A stretch of 64,000 nucleotides of DNA from Candidatus Heimdallarchaeota archaeon (GCA_030668875.1 DAOVER010000002.1:1-64000), one strand, 5' to 3'; numbered from the stretch's first letter, positions 15,463 to 25,786 are shown. Notes: generated by a model not told the origin, from the letters alone. Translations and numbers: made by a program.

Positions 15463-17250
15463 ATGGGATATATGCATAAATATCTGGATGTAGATTTATC
15501 TAACCAGAAAATATATGAAAAGAAACTTGACCCTGTACTAGCAGAGAAATACATTGGGGGTAAAGGTCTAGGGGCTAAGATATTATATGATAACTTAAAA
15601 ACTGGTATCGATCCATTAGGACCAGAAAACATCATTCTTTTCATGACTGGGCCACTAACTGGCACATCAGTTGTTACATCAGGAAGATGGTGTATAGTAA
15701 CTAAATCTCCTCATACAGGGATATATCTAGATAGCCAGATTGGCGGAAAATTCGGTCATCGATTGAAAAGAGCTGGCTATGATTATATCTTAGTAAGGGG
15801 TAAATCTGATTCTCCTTGCTATTTACATGTATCTTCAGATGGTTATGAAATAATCTCGGCTTCTGAATTGTGGGGTAAAGGAACCTTTGAAACAGAAGAA
15901 ATTCTCAAACAAAAACATCCAAAAGCTGAAGTTGCTTCAATTGGACCTGCTGGAGAAAATCTAGTAACTTTTGCTAACATCATGACAGACAAATCTCATA
16001 TGGCTGGAAGAGGTGGAGCAGGAGCAGTGATGGGATCTAAAAATCTCAAAGCTGTAGTTGCTGGAGGTACATTGAAAATTGATTCAGCAAATGACAGTTT
16101 CAAAGAACTAACAAAAACCTTCAAAAGCAAAGTGCAAAACGATCCTGGTGTCCAAAATCGTCACAGAATTGGAACAATGATGTGGGTTAACATGGCAAAT
16201 CAAGCAGGTTTTCTGCCAACAAGAAATTACCAATCTGGTGTTTTTGAATCAGCTGAGAAAATCTCCGGAGAAAAAATGATAGAGGAAAACACTTACGCAC
16301 ACAGAGCATGTTATAATTGCTTAATAGCTTGCGGCAAAGCAAACAAGTTTGATAAAGGTAAATATGCTGGTTTAGATGTTGAAGGGCCAGAGTATGAAAC
16401 AACTGCATTATTAGGGTCAAACTGTGGAATTACAGATTTAGCAGCTGTGGCAAAATCAAGTCAACTCTGTGATGATTTGGGAATTGATACAATTACTTCT
16501 GGAGCAACAATCAGTTTTGCAATGGAGTGTATTGAAAAGAAAATTCTGAAACAAGATAGTGTAGAGAACCTTGTATTTGGCAACGATGAAGCAGTCCTAC
16601 AGATGTTACAATTAATTGCTCACAAAGAAGGAATAGGGGTACTTTTCTCTAAAGGATCAAAAGCTGCAGCTGAAAAACTTGGCAATGACTCAAGTGATTT
16701 TGCTATACAAGTTAAAGGACTAGAACTAGCTGGTGTCGAACCAAGGGGTTCTTTTGGTATGGCATTAGCATATTCTACAGCTGATAGAGGTGCATGCCAC
16801 CAAAGGTGTTGGACACCTTCCGCAGAACTGAGAGGAGACCTCAAACGTTTCTCAATGGAAGGAGTTCCTAAATTTGTCAAAGAATCTCAAGATGAAAGAG
16901 CAGCATGTTTCTCTCTTGTTGTCTGTGATTTCCTACCTTTTGATGTCCCCGAGATGGTGGAAATGCTAAATGCTGCTACTGGTTTTTTATATACTCCTGA
17001 AAGTTATATAACAACTGGAGAAAGAATCTGGAATACTACTCGAATGTTCAGTGTTCGTGAAGGTATAACAGCATTAGATGATGTCCTTCCAAAAAGATTC
17101 TCAAAGGAAGCAATGCCAGAAGGTCCTGCAAAAGGTCAAGTTGTATCTGAAGAAGTTCTTGAACAAGCAAAAGCTGAATATTATAATTTAAGAGGATGGG
17201 ATTCCAATGGGATCCCTAGAAATGAAACTTTACAAAGGTTAAGGATTTAA
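15463..17250 (+). CDS. aor: Tungsten-dependent aldehyde:ferredoxin oxidoreductase
   Basis: 595 residues, typical for the AOR family. The N-terminal domain has 'YIGGKGLGAKILYD' and 'GPLTGT...GRW', which bind the bis-tungstopterin. The [4Fe-4S] ligands are C283, C286 and C290 ('CYNCLIAC') plus C488 near the C-terminus. 'STADRGACHQR' at about 439-447 is the second pterin-contact motif. It oxidises aldehydes to acids with reduction of ferredoxin, or the reverse. GGAGAGGA lies about six nt before the ATG. Its position after hom and an aminotransferase suggests aldehydes from amino acids as substrates, but this is inference. Its 3' end overlaps the convergent acyltransferase gene by 12 bp. Confidence 0.95.
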   Translation: MGYMHKYLDVDLSNQKIYEKKLDPVLAEKYIGGKGLGAKILYDNLKTGIDPLGPENIILFMTGPLTGTSVVTSGRWCIVTKSPHTGIYLDSQIGGKFGHRLKRAGYDYILVRGKSDSPCYLHVSSDGYEIISASELWGKGTFETEEILKQKHPKAEVASIGPAGENLVTFANIMTDKSHMAGRGGAGAVMGSKNLKAVVAGGTLKIDSANDSFKELTKTFKSKVQNDPGVQNRHRIGTMMWVNMANQAGFLPTRNYQSGVFESAEKISGEKMIEENTYAHRACYNCLIACGKANKFDKGKYAGLDVEGPEYETTALLGSNCGITDLAAVAKSSQLCDDLGIDTITSGATISFAMECIEKKILKQDSVENLVFGNDEAVLQMLQLIAHKEGIGVLFSKGSKAAAEKLGNDSSDFAIQVKGLELAGVEPRGSFGMALAYSTADRGACHQRCWTPSAELRGDLKRFSMEGVPKFVKESQDERAACFSLVVCDFLPFDVPEMVEMLNAATGFLYTPESYITTGERIWNTTRMFSVREGITALDDVLPKRFSKEAMPEGPAKGQVVSEEVLEQAKAEYYNLRGWDSNGIPRNETLQRLRI

Positions 17251-18711
17251 TTCCTTTTTTTTCCTCTTTTCTTCTCTCTTTTTCTTACGCTCTTCTCTTC
17301 TTATTCTCCTTTTTTCAACATCTTCCTCTTTTTCCTTTATACCAAATAAGAATCGAGTAAATATCGTTCTTCTAATTAGATCATAAACTATTATAGTTAT
17401 GATAATAGTAGCAAAAACTAGAATAAGATATTCAAGAAACCAAGGTATGTTCAAAGGAACAATTACATAGGCTAAACCTGCTAGGATTGGAAAATGAAGT
17501 ATGTAAAATGGTAATTGAGCCCTACTTAAATATTTGAATAATTCCTTCTTAAAATCTGATCTTGGTTTTTCTTCTTTTGATGTTTTCTCATTAGTATCTG
17601 TGATTAATTTTTCTCCTTTGGATTCGTCTATTTTCTTATCTTTGGCTTTCTTTGCTAGATGCTCCCCTAATCCAATCATTCCAACAATCAGAAACCATGT
17701 AGCTAAAGCTCTAGTTCCCCTATAATAGTATCTTACCTCAACCATATCTAGGAAAATCCTAAGATATGCAAGAATCATTGTAGCAATGCTTAATACACTA
17801 CCGACACCTAATCCAATTTTCCAATTCTTCCTGAGAATTTCCTTATATCTCTTATTTCCCGCTATAAGAAAACCATACAGAAAGAAGATAACAAACGTAT
17901 AACTTATCCATGATCCGTAGCTATAAAGTATATCAAGTTTTCCAGCTAATGACATCTCAAATATCATAATTGGTATAGCTAACAGAAATATTGCAGCAGG
18001 TTTCTCAAAGAACTTCGCTATCTTATCTAACGGTTGTTCGCTCCTTGGTCGTCGAATAAGCATTAAAAGTGGGAGCAAGAAAAGAGCTATTAGGAATAAT
18101 AAATACAGAAACCATAGATGTCCCATTTGAAAATAGCTACGATCTTCAAGTTGTACGTGATTTCCATATAAATCTACTCTAATGAAGAAGGGCAGAATAA
18201 ATGGAAATCCACCCCATTGTATAGTGTCTATAATAGACCTAAAGAAATCAGGAACAAAGACTGTAAAGAAGAAATTCCAATCAGTAATACTAGCGTAATC
18301 TTCTACTGGCATTATTGTACCCTTATGCCATACACAGTACATCATCCAACTTAAAGCAGGCATGAATAGAACCAAAGAAACAACAAAAGGGATTAGCAAT
18401 CTTTTTGTTCTTTCCCATAGGAATTGTTTTGCATTTCGTTTTCCTAAATTATACCATGTGGATCTTCCTGCACTGATAAATAACAGGGGCATAGCGAATA
18501 GCATGAATATCCCCATAATGATGGGTAAAGTAGTTGTTGTATAATCGTTTATAGGTTCAACTGGTAACTCTTTAGCATAGAACATTGATGCATGGAAGAA
18601 ACTAAGTCCAAAGACTATGAACACACCGAAGACATCAACTCTTCTTTGACTCTTTAAATTTGTTTTATTAATTGGTACTTCCTTATCCAAATTCTCTTCG
18701 CTTTTTGACAT
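17239..18711 (-). CDS. Acyltransferase-3 family membrane protein (tandem copy 1)
   Basis: 490 residues with about ten hydrophobic segments. The N-terminal region 'RRVDVFGVFIVFGLSFFHASMF' has the Arg/His pair of the acyltransferase-3 (OafA/MdoC-like) family; 'FISAGRSTWYNLGKR' and 'WERTKRLLIPF' follow, as in that family. Such enzymes move acyl groups from the cytoplasmic side to sugars or lipids at the membrane. The C-terminal tail is very Lys/Arg/Glu rich. It is the last of three related genes on the same strand, 8 nt after its neighbour, so co-transcription is likely. The acceptor substrate is unknown. Confidence 0.85.
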   Translation of the reverse strand: MSKSEENLDKEVPINKTNLKSQRRVDVFGVFIVFGLSFFHASMFYAKELPVEPINDYTTTTLPIIMGIFMLFAMPLLFISAGRSTWYNLGKRNAKQFLWERTKRLLIPFVVSLVLFMPALSWMMYCVWHKGTIMPVEDYASITDWNFFFTVFVPDFFRSIIDTIQWGGFPFILPFFIRVDLYGNHVQLEDRSYFQMGHLWFLYLLFLIALFLLPLLMLIRRPRSEQPLDKIAKFFEKPAAIFLLAIPIMIFEMSLAGKLDILYSYGSWISYTFVIFFLYGFLIAGNKRYKEILRKNWKIGLGVGSVLSIATMILAYLRIFLDMVEVRYYYRGTRALATWFLIVGMIGLGEHLAKKAKDKKIDESKGEKLITDTNEKTSKEEKPRSDFKKELFKYLSRAQLPFYILHFPILAGLAYVIVPLNIPWFLEYLILVFATIIITIIVYDLIRRTIFTRFLFGIKEKEEDVEKRRIRREERKKKREEKRKKKELNP

Positions 18712-18719
18712 AATATAAC

Positions 18720-20207
18720 CTACTTCTGTATTCTCCTTTCTTCTCTCTTTTTCTTACGTTCTTCTCTTCTTATTTTCCTTTTTCCTATGTCTTCAGGTTT
18801 TTCTTTGACACCTAATAAGAAACGGGTGAAAATGGTCCTTCTAACCAGAAGGTCGTAAACTATTAGTGTAAGTATGATTGTTACAAAACCAAGTATCAGA
18901 TATTCCAGAAACCAAGGTATATTCAAAGGAACTATCAAGAGAGCTAGAAAAGCAAGGACTGGAAAATGAAGTATATAGAATGGTAATTGAGCCCTACTTA
19001 AATACTCAGATGATTTCTTCTTAAAATCTGATTTTGGTTTTGTATCTTTTTCTTGTTGAAATTCTCCATTTTCAGTCACTGAAGAAGTTTCAAGATTTTT
19101 TAAATTGGTCTTTCTTTCTCGTTTCATCTTTGCTTTATGTTCCCCTATACCAAATATTCCGATTAGTAAAAACCAACAGGTAAAAGCTTTAGATGAACGA
19201 TAAAAAATTCTAAATATCACTATACCTTCAATAACTCTAAAATAGAAAAAGACGAGTGTAACCAAAGAAAAAATTATGCCAACGATGAGCCCAGATTTGC
19301 GGTTTCTACGTAAGATCTCTTTGTATTTTTTATTACCCGCCATAATGAACCCGTACAAAAACACAAAAACATAAGTAAAACCTGTCCATGAAGCATAGTT
19401 ATGTAAAATCTCAGGCTTTCCGCTCAATAAGATTTCGAGAATTGCTAGAGGGATGCCTAATAAGAAAATAGTTCCAGGTTTTTCGAAAAAAGTTGCTAAT
19501 CTATCTAACGATTTTTCACTTTTCTTTTTATGTATCAGATGCAATAGTGGAAAGAAGAAAAGTACTACAGTAAAGAGAACATATAAGAACCACATATGCC
19601 CTAAGTGAAAATAGTCGGGATTTGCTTCCAGTGTCCAGTTTATAGGAATCATTGTTCCAATAAAAAATGGCCAAAGAAAAGGAAATCCTGCAATTCGTAT
19701 AGTGGTTATACCTGATTTAAAAAATGCCGGTATAAATTTTGTAAATAATGTGTCCCAATCAGTGAGCATACTGTAAACAGTAGAAATTGGTACATCTGGC
19801 CACCATGCATTGGTTACACAATAAGCTATCCAAGCAAGTGCCGGCATTATGAAAATCACGGATAAAATAAGAGGTATAAATAATCTTTTTGTTCTTTCCC
19901 ATAGGAATTGTTTTTGATTTCTTTTTCCCAAATTATACCATGCTGACCTTCCTGCAATTAAGAAAAGTAGTGGCATTGCAAATGTTGCAAATATTGAAAG
20001 GAATACAATCAATATAATAGATCGTTCATTGTCATTAAATATATAAAATGAGATTTGTCCAGTATAAGGTAAAGCTGCATGGAAGAGACCAACTCCCATA
20101 ACGACAATGATTGCTAAACTATCCACGTTTCTTCCTTTCATAGATTTAGTTTTTCCAGGGGCTAAATCTGTACTTTCTTCACTTGATACAACATCAGTTT
20201 CTGTCAT
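18720..20207 (-). CDS. Acyltransferase-3 family membrane protein (tandem copy 2)
   Basis: 495 residues. It closely follows copy 1 along its length, sharing 'GRSAWYNLGKRNQKQFLWERTKRLFIP', here named by its key residues W-Y-N-L-G-K-R and W-E-R-T-K-R-L, plus 'SRAQLPFYILHFPVLA' and 'FTRFLLGVKEKPED'. About ten membrane segments are visible and the tail is basic. Copies 1 and 2 are more alike than either is to copy 3, suggesting a recent duplication. It starts with ATG at 20207. As in copy 1, the acyl acceptor cannot be told from sequence. Confidence 0.85.
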   Translation of the reverse strand: MTETDVVSSEESTDLAPGKTKSMKGRNVDSLAIIVVMGVGLFHAALPYTGQISFYIFNDNERSIILIVFLSIFATFAMPLLFLIAGRSAWYNLGKRNQKQFLWERTKRLFIPLILSVIFIMPALAWIAYCVTNAWWPDVPISTVYSMLTDWDTLFTKFIPAFFKSGITTIRIAGFPFLWPFFIGTMIPINWTLEANPDYFHLGHMWFLYVLFTVVLFFFPLLHLIHKKKSEKSLDRLATFFEKPGTIFLLGIPLAILEILLSGKPEILHNYASWTGFTYVFVFLYGFIMAGNKKYKEILRRNRKSGLIVGIIFSLVTLVFFYFRVIEGIVIFRIFYRSSKAFTCWFLLIGIFGIGEHKAKMKRERKTNLKNLETSSVTENGEFQQEKDTKPKSDFKKKSSEYLSRAQLPFYILHFPVLAFLALLIVPLNIPWFLEYLILGFVTIILTLIVYDLLVRRTIFTRFLLGVKEKPEDIGKRKIRREERKKKREERRIQK

Positions 20208-20299
20208 AAGATTTTCCTCAATTTTTATAACAAGATTGTTTAAAAATACGATTCTATAAAAGCTTTTTTAGCTAGTTTGTAAAATTATTGAGCTCATTT

Positions 20300-21733
20300 T
20301 TAAATTAATTTCATCTGATCATTAACATTTTCTATTTGATCTAGCCTCTCTGTAATTTTTTTATCCTCTTTAACACCAAATAAAAATCGAGTTACAGACA
20401 ACCTTCTAATAGCTAAGTCATAAATCCCAAGAGAGATAATGAGAGTAATCAAACAAAGTATAAGATATTCCAAAAGTACAGGTATATTAAGAGGAACAAT
20501 GAAGAAAGCCACCACTGCTAGAACAGGGAAATGTATGATATAGTAGGGTAATTGAGCTTTCTGTAAGTATTTGAAGACTTTTTCTTTGAACACAGCTCTC
20601 TTTTTGTCTATTTCAGTCAGTTGCTTCTTTTCCGCAGTTTTTTGTTTGATTTTTTTCTTTGCTTTACTTGATGTTTTATCAAAAAATCCAATTACCGCAA
20701 TTAACAAGAACCAACTTGACAATCCTTTCATTAATTGAACAAATTTTATTGCTGCACTTGGATTTATGAAAACCATATCGAATACAGTGAACCCAAAATC
20801 AACAAAACCTAAATAACTACGCAATAGGACAACTAAAAAAATTTCAAATAATACAATACTGATGATTAATGCAGCTAGCCAATGTTTTCTTAGAACCTCT
20901 CTATACACTTTATTTGTTGCGAAGAGATAACCAAATAAGAAGAATAATGCAAAAGAATATCCACTCCATGTACCATATCTAACACCTAATGGAGCATTTG
21001 ATAATACCTCAATTAATGTAATAGGGATCACAGGTAAGAATATCACACCAGGTTTCTGAATAAATTTCGTAAATTTCTTTAATGCTTTGCTATCCTTCTT
21101 TTTTCGAATCACCATTAAAATGGGGAGTAGAAATACAGCTATAACGAAAAGAGAATATAGAAACCAAAGGTGTGCTATATGAAAAAAATTGAATCTGGCT
21201 GGATTAAGTATATAAGAAAAGATGAATGGAAAATTGGAAAAAATCAAACGTGTATTGAAAAATTGAGGATAGAGGCCTGTGAAATATGTTCTCCAATCTA
21301 GAAACGTCTCATATGGATTTGCAGATAAATTACTTAGAGCTATCCATGCAAGAAGTGGTGCAAACAAAATTGTACCTACGATAAATGGTATAAGTAATCT
21401 CCTGGTTCTTTCCCACAAAAATTCTTTTACTTTCCTTTTACCTAAATTATACCAAGTTGCTCTTCCAGCATTATAGAAAAGCATGGGCATAGCCCATAAG
21501 ACGAATACTCCCATAAAAATTAAAAATAGCGGGTTAATCTCTATTTCAGCTACATAGAACATTCCAGCATAAGGCATTGCTCCATGGAAAAATGTTAGAC
21601 CCATTACCATTAATACTCCAATAAGGTCAACATTCCTCTCCCTCCTAGTAGTGGGAGTAGTGGGTGAAGCTTTAGCTAATTCAACAGATAATGCTTGGCT
21701 AGATGAGGTCTCTGTTGTAATCACTTCCTTCAA
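20300..21733 (-). CDS. Acyltransferase-3 family membrane protein (tandem copy 3)
   Basis: 477 residues with the same order of motifs ('GLTFFHGAMPYAGM', 'NAGRATWYNLGKR', 'LWERTRRLLIPF', 'LQKAQLPYYIIHFP') but more diverged from the other two. The start is a TTG at 21733 with AGGTG five nt upstream. It is the first gene of the minus-strand trio; a 92-bp AT-rich gap separates it from copy 2, enough for an extra promoter. Membrane topology is as in the paralogues. Three consecutive copies suggest diversified acyl modification of a surface polymer or lipid, by inference. Confidence 0.85.
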   Translation of the reverse strand: MKEVITTETSSSQALSVELAKASPTTPTTRRERNVDLIGVLMVMGLTFFHGAMPYAGMFYVAEIEINPLFLIFMGVFVLWAMPMLFYNAGRATWYNLGKRKVKEFLWERTRRLLIPFIVGTILFAPLLAWIALSNLSANPYETFLDWRTYFTGLYPQFFNTRLIFSNFPFIFSYILNPARFNFFHIAHLWFLYSLFVIAVFLLPILMVIRKKKDSKALKKFTKFIQKPGVIFLPVIPITLIEVLSNAPLGVRYGTWSGYSFALFFLFGYLFATNKVYREVLRKHWLAALIISIVLFEIFLVVLLRSYLGFVDFGFTVFDMVFINPSAAIKFVQLMKGLSSWFLLIAVIGFFDKTSSKAKKKIKQKTAEKKQLTEIDKKRAVFKEKVFKYLQKAQLPYYIIHFPVLAVVAFFIVPLNIPVLLEYLILCLITLIISLGIYDLAIRRLSVTRFLFGVKEDKKITERLDQIENVNDQMKLI

Positions 21734-21887
21734 TTTCTCACCTTTTTGTATTAATTTTATTGAATCTGCCTTTATAGTAATTGAATTTTATAAAAACATT
21801 TGGTTTACTATTTCTCCTTCTTGATTATCAGTAGAACTTAAATAATTCAGTTTTGAATGTCAAAGGAAATCTGCCGAGCCACTGTTT

Positions 21888-23390
21888 ATGACTACTCAAC
21901 CTGAACCAACAAATGAAAATCGAGTTCGTATTTTCGCACTTGTTATCATATCTGTTTCTTCTTTCATTTCAGCTTTTAGTGGTTCGGCTTTTACTCTTGC
22001 TGCTCCTTCAATGGCAGCAGAATTGAGCATTAATGATGCTTTTCTAAGCTGGATAATGACTGTATACTTACTTGCAACTGCAATGCTCCAAATACCCTTT
22101 GGTAAAATAGCAGATAATTATGGAAGAAAGAAAATCTATTTCATAGGAATGTTGATTTTCTCATCTTCTGCACTAATTCTGGGTTTTATGGATACCGCAA
22201 ATGGAATAATGATAATGAGATTTGTTCAAGGTACAGGTGGAGCACTTATATTCGCCACAGGAACAGCAATCCTCACCTCAGTTTTCCCTCCTGAAAGAAA
22301 GGGTTTTGCTTTTGGAATAAATATTGGTTCTGTTTACTTGGGCCTAACTGCTGGACCATCATTAGGGGGGTTCATAACAACCTTTCTTGGATGGAGATGG
22401 ATTTTTTTAATCGTTGTACCAATTGGTGCAGTGCTTGCTATTCTAGTGATGACTCTTCTAAAAGGTGAATGGAAAAATGATAAGAAGGAGAGATTTGACT
22501 GGATTGGAACAATACTTTACATAGCAGCTTTATTCATGCTTCTCTATGGTTTCCGATCGATTCCAAATATTTATAGTTATATTCTGATTGGTTGTTCTCT
22601 TATTACGTTAGGGTTATTTATTTGGTGGGAATGGAAAATTGATTGTCCTATTCTCCAATTAAGACTTTTTAGGAAGAATAGATTTTTCACGTTTGCCAAT
22701 CTGGCTGCTTTCTCATATTACTTAGCAACAGCAGCTACAACTTTTCTTTTGAGTTTATTCTTACAAAATGTACTTGTTTTTACTGCTCTCATTGCTGGTT
22801 TTATTCTACTTGCTCGACCCGCTGTTCAAGCTATCCTTTCTCCAATAGGCGGTGCTCTTTCAGACAAAATTGATCATAGAATTATCACAACGATTGGAAT
22901 AAGTGTTGGCACAGTTGGTTTGATTATGCTTATCTTTCTCAAAGGTTTATCTCCCTCACTTGCTGAAAATTACTTAATAGAATCCCAAATAATGTTAATA
23001 GTTTTCAATGCTAGTAAAGTTAATCTAGTTTTAATAATTCTAAGTTTAATCTGTGGTGGAATAGGATTTGGTCTCTTCTCTTCACCAAATGCTAATTCTA
23101 TTATGAGTTCAGTTCCAAGAGAAACTTATGGAGTAGCTTCAGCTCTAGTTGGTACAATGAGAACAATAGGTCAAACAATGAGTCTTGGTTTTGTCACACT
23201 CTTATTTACAATTATTCTTGGTGATATAAGACTAGGAGCACCAAATTATAGCGAACAATTTTTGAAGAGTACAAAAATTGCATTTATAGTTTTCTCAGGT
23301 ATAGCTTTCATAAGTTTAATAATATCCTTCATGAGAGGGAAGAATAATTTTTATCCTCAGGAAAAGATCGAGGAAATTGAATTACTATAA
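21888..23390 (+). CDS. MFS drug:H+ antiporter, DHA2 (14-helix) type
   Basis: 500 residues with about fourteen hydrophobic helices. MFS motif A is seen as 'GKIADNYGRKKIYFIG' between helices 2 and 3, and the antiporter motif C as 'GSVYLGLTAGPSLGG' in helix 5. Both are characteristic of EmrB/QacA-type exporters driven by proton influx. It is divergent from the acyltransferase trio and convergent with a second MFS gene 26 bp downstream. The substrate is unknown; export of toxic organics or of a lipid-like product are both possible. Confidence 0.88.
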   Translation: MTTQPEPTNENRVRIFALVIISVSSFISAFSGSAFTLAAPSMAAELSINDAFLSWIMTVYLLATAMLQIPFGKIADNYGRKKIYFIGMLIFSSSALILGFMDTANGIMIMRFVQGTGGALIFATGTAILTSVFPPERKGFAFGINIGSVYLGLTAGPSLGGFITTFLGWRWIFLIVVPIGAVLAILVMTLLKGEWKNDKKERFDWIGTILYIAALFMLLYGFRSIPNIYSYILIGCSLITLGLFIWWEWKIDCPILQLRLFRKNRFFTFANLAAFSYYLATAATTFLLSLFLQNVLVFTALIAGFILLARPAVQAILSPIGGALSDKIDHRIITTIGISVGTVGLIMLIFLKGLSPSLAENYLIESQIMLIVFNASKVNLVLIILSLICGGIGFGLFSSPNANSIMSSVPRETYGVASALVGTMRTIGQTMSLGFVTLLFTIILGDIRLGAPNYSEQFLKSTKIAFIVFSGIAFISLIISFMRGKNNFYPQEKIEEIELL

Positions 23391-23415
23391 TGAAATATTT
23401 TTGCATACTAGATTT

Positions 23416-24894
23416 TCAGACTGGTGGTTGTATTTTCCTTCTTCTAGTTAACTGGCTCCTTACTTCACTCCAAGAAGAAGGAAATTTCTTCATTTCTTTT
23501 AATGTCAAGAATGGAAAACTTGTAACGATTCTACCTGCTGTAACTATTGCCAAAGAGATAACGACCGCTATACGTAGAGTGTCTACGAGAAGAGGTGTAG
23601 TGCTTGTGAGAAGGCTAATTGTAGTTTGAGTAACAAGTAATCCTAAACCTTGTACAGAGGTGATAACTGTAGCGATACTATTCTCATTTAATATGAACAG
23701 AAACCCTTCAGTAAGATATCCTCCGGCTAGAGCTCCTATGAATAATGTCACACCAGTCATCATGTTATATATGCCAAAATACATTCCTCCCTCGTCTCGT
23801 GGTACCATATCCAGCAGATAAGCTTGTAAACTTGCTGTCCCTAAGAATATTAGAGGAGCTATTGTGAAATGTATTATGTACAAATGCCAAACTTCAGTTG
23901 CGAAAATATAAGCGAGGGGGAACAATGCTAAGGCAATTCTATTGAAAAAGATTAATTTGGTTCGACCTATTCGGTCACTCAGCTTTGCTCCTATGTTTAT
24001 TACTAAGAGTATAGCAACACTAAACGAAATAGATAAGATTGCTACTTCAAATGCTGTAGCTTTTAAGACATTGACTTGGAATATACTGAATAAAGGCCAA
24101 GCAAATGAGAAAAACAACGATTGTATCATAGAAATTAGGGTGAATTTTGCGAAAGGTTTATTTCTATAGGCTTTTTTGAAGCTTTCCTTGAGAGAAATAG
24201 TTTTTTGATTCTTTGAAGCATTATTTCTCCTTAGGGGTTCCTCCACATTTTTGAATGGAATAACACCTATTAAAGAAAGTACGAAACCAATAGCTACGGG
24301 TATGAGGATGTATTTTTGGTAATCATTGTCATAGAATATAGAAGTAAGGACTATACCAGTAAACAGTGTAGCAACCATACTTCCAATTGCATCGAACCAA
24401 AATATTCTCCCTGTTAATTTTCCTCTCACTTCTTTTGGAAACAGCTCATTCTGTAAAGCTGTAAAAGTTGGTATTCCTAAACTCATTAATAGATTGACAA
24501 CTGCAACAATAATTACTATGAGCCAAGCTGTATCAGGCGTTATAAAATACAGAAACGCATAAGGGATTCCCCAAGAGAGTGTAGAAACAACAATAAATGG
24601 GATCCTCTTCTGAACGATGTCAGATAATCGACCAAAAACTGGTCCTAGAAAAGTGGAAAGTAAATTTGAAATGCTCTGAATCCATCCAAGTAGACCTGAG
24701 CTAGCACCCATCGTCAAAGCAATCATAGAGACAAAAGGTTGAACTAAACCTCTAGATGTACTATTTGCAACAGTACGTGAATAGAGAGCTATTTGATCAA
24801 TCTTCTTTATCTCTTTAACGTCTTCAGTAGATTCAGAGGGATTTTGAACATTATCCTCTGATTCTATCCGAGTTGCTTTAGCATCAGAGGTCAT
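23416..24894 (-). CDS. MFS transporter, 12-helix type
   Basis: About 492 residues. The ATG at 24894 is preferred over a TTG two codons upstream. A polar N-terminal tail of about 40 residues precedes the first helix. 'GPVFGRLSDIVQKRIPFIV' is MFS motif A, and a related 'GAKLSDRIGRTKLIF' opens the second half, giving the usual 6+6 layout. The long C-terminus carries extra hydrophobic segments. Substrate is unknown. It is not closely related to the neighbouring DHA2-type gene, with which it converges. Confidence 0.85.
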   Translation of the reverse strand: MTSDAKATRIESEDNVQNPSESTEDVKEIKKIDQIALYSRTVANSTSRGLVQPFVSMIALTMGASSGLLGWIQSISNLLSTFLGPVFGRLSDIVQKRIPFIVVSTLSWGIPYAFLYFITPDTAWLIVIIVAVVNLLMSLGIPTFTALQNELFPKEVRGKLTGRIFWFDAIGSMVATLFTGIVLTSIFYDNDYQKYILIPVAIGFVLSLIGVIPFKNVEEPLRRNNASKNQKTISLKESFKKAYRNKPFAKFTLISMIQSLFFSFAWPLFSIFQVNVLKATAFEVAILSISFSVAILLVINIGAKLSDRIGRTKLIFFNRIALALFPLAYIFATEVWHLYIIHFTIAPLIFLGTASLQAYLLDMVPRDEGGMYFGIYNMMTGVTLFIGALAGGYLTEGFLFILNENSIATVITSVQGLGLLVTQTTISLLTSTTPLLVDTLRIAVVISLAIVTAGRIVTSFPFLTLKEMKKFPSSWSEVRSQLTRRRKIQPPV

Positions 24895-24943
24895 AAACAA
24901 CAGTCAAAAAACTACATAATTCAAAAAGCTTCTGTTGACTTTC

Positions 24944-25786
24944 CTATGATAGTAAAGAAATGATTTCTTGATTTTTCTCGCTTCTTTTTAGTTTTTGAAG
25001 TGAGTATTTAGAATCAGAATTGTCCATCTCTAGAAGTTTTTTAACAATCTCTAATCTAATTTCTTTATCATTTTCTTTATGAACATAAGTTGATAGGAAA
25101 TAAGACACGTCTGAGTTACCTTGAATCTGCATTATGTAGTACAGGATAAGCTTTCTCATCTCTTTATTTGGTCTTCTCTTCAAGGAATGTAGAAAAACAT
25201 CGATGACTCTAGAATTATTTATCATATCACTCAGTGATTTAATTAACCATAATTTTATCCTTTTAGATTTTTCATAATGTCTTAGTTGCTGAATAAGGAC
25301 TTCTTGGACATCCTCTTCATCAACAAGAGCCCTTAATGACCAAACTGCCCAGAGTCTTACTGTTTGTGAACTATCTCGTAATTTCCGAATTACAAGATCT
25401 TTTACCTCTGTATCTCTCATAAATTCAGAAAGAAAAGACACGGCTTTTGCTCTACATAGAGGGTATCTATCATTAACTGCAATATCCTTCAAAACAGAAA
25501 CTGTTTCTTCATACGTAAGATAATCGGTTAATTTATCAATTAAATTAGCTCTTTCTTTGTTACTTGTTGTAGATTCAATCCCATGTACAATTATCTGCAA
25601 TTCTTCAAAACTTTTGGTTCCATCCACAATTTCCTCTTCCTCCCCTTCTTCTAGGGTATCAATTGCTGGAATCTCTTCTGTTTCTTCTACTTCCTCTTCC
25701 TCTCCTTCTGATTCAAATGCGTCAGAGATTTCAGGTGCATCAACAATTTTGATGTCAAAATCATTTTTAGCGTTTTTCTTACTCAT
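24944..25786 (-). CDS. HEAT-repeat protein with an acidic N-terminal tail
   Basis: 280 residues. Residues about 20-60 are extremely acidic (runs of Glu) and probably disordered. The rest consists of HEAT-like helical pairs ('RDSSQTVRLWAVWSLRALVDEEDV', given by its key residues V-R-L-W-A-V-W-S-L). Such a layout suits a scaffold that binds a partner through the curved helix array. No enzyme motif is present. It is on the same strand as the MFS gene, about 50 bp upstream of it, and is the second of three HEAT genes here. Confidence 0.8.
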   Translation of the reverse strand: MSKKNAKNDFDIKIVDAPEISDAFESEGEEEEVEETEEIPAIDTLEEGEEEEIVDGTKSFEELQIIVHGIESTTSNKERANLIDKLTDYLTYEETVSVLKDIAVNDRYPLCRAKAVSFLSEFMRDTEVKDLVIRKLRDSSQTVRLWAVWSLRALVDEEDVQEVLIQQLRHYEKSKRIKLWLIKSLSDMINNSRVIDVFLHSLKRRPNKEMRKLILYYIMQIQGNSDVSYFLSTYVHKENDKEIRLEIVKKLLEMDNSDSKYSLQKLKRSEKNQEIISLLS

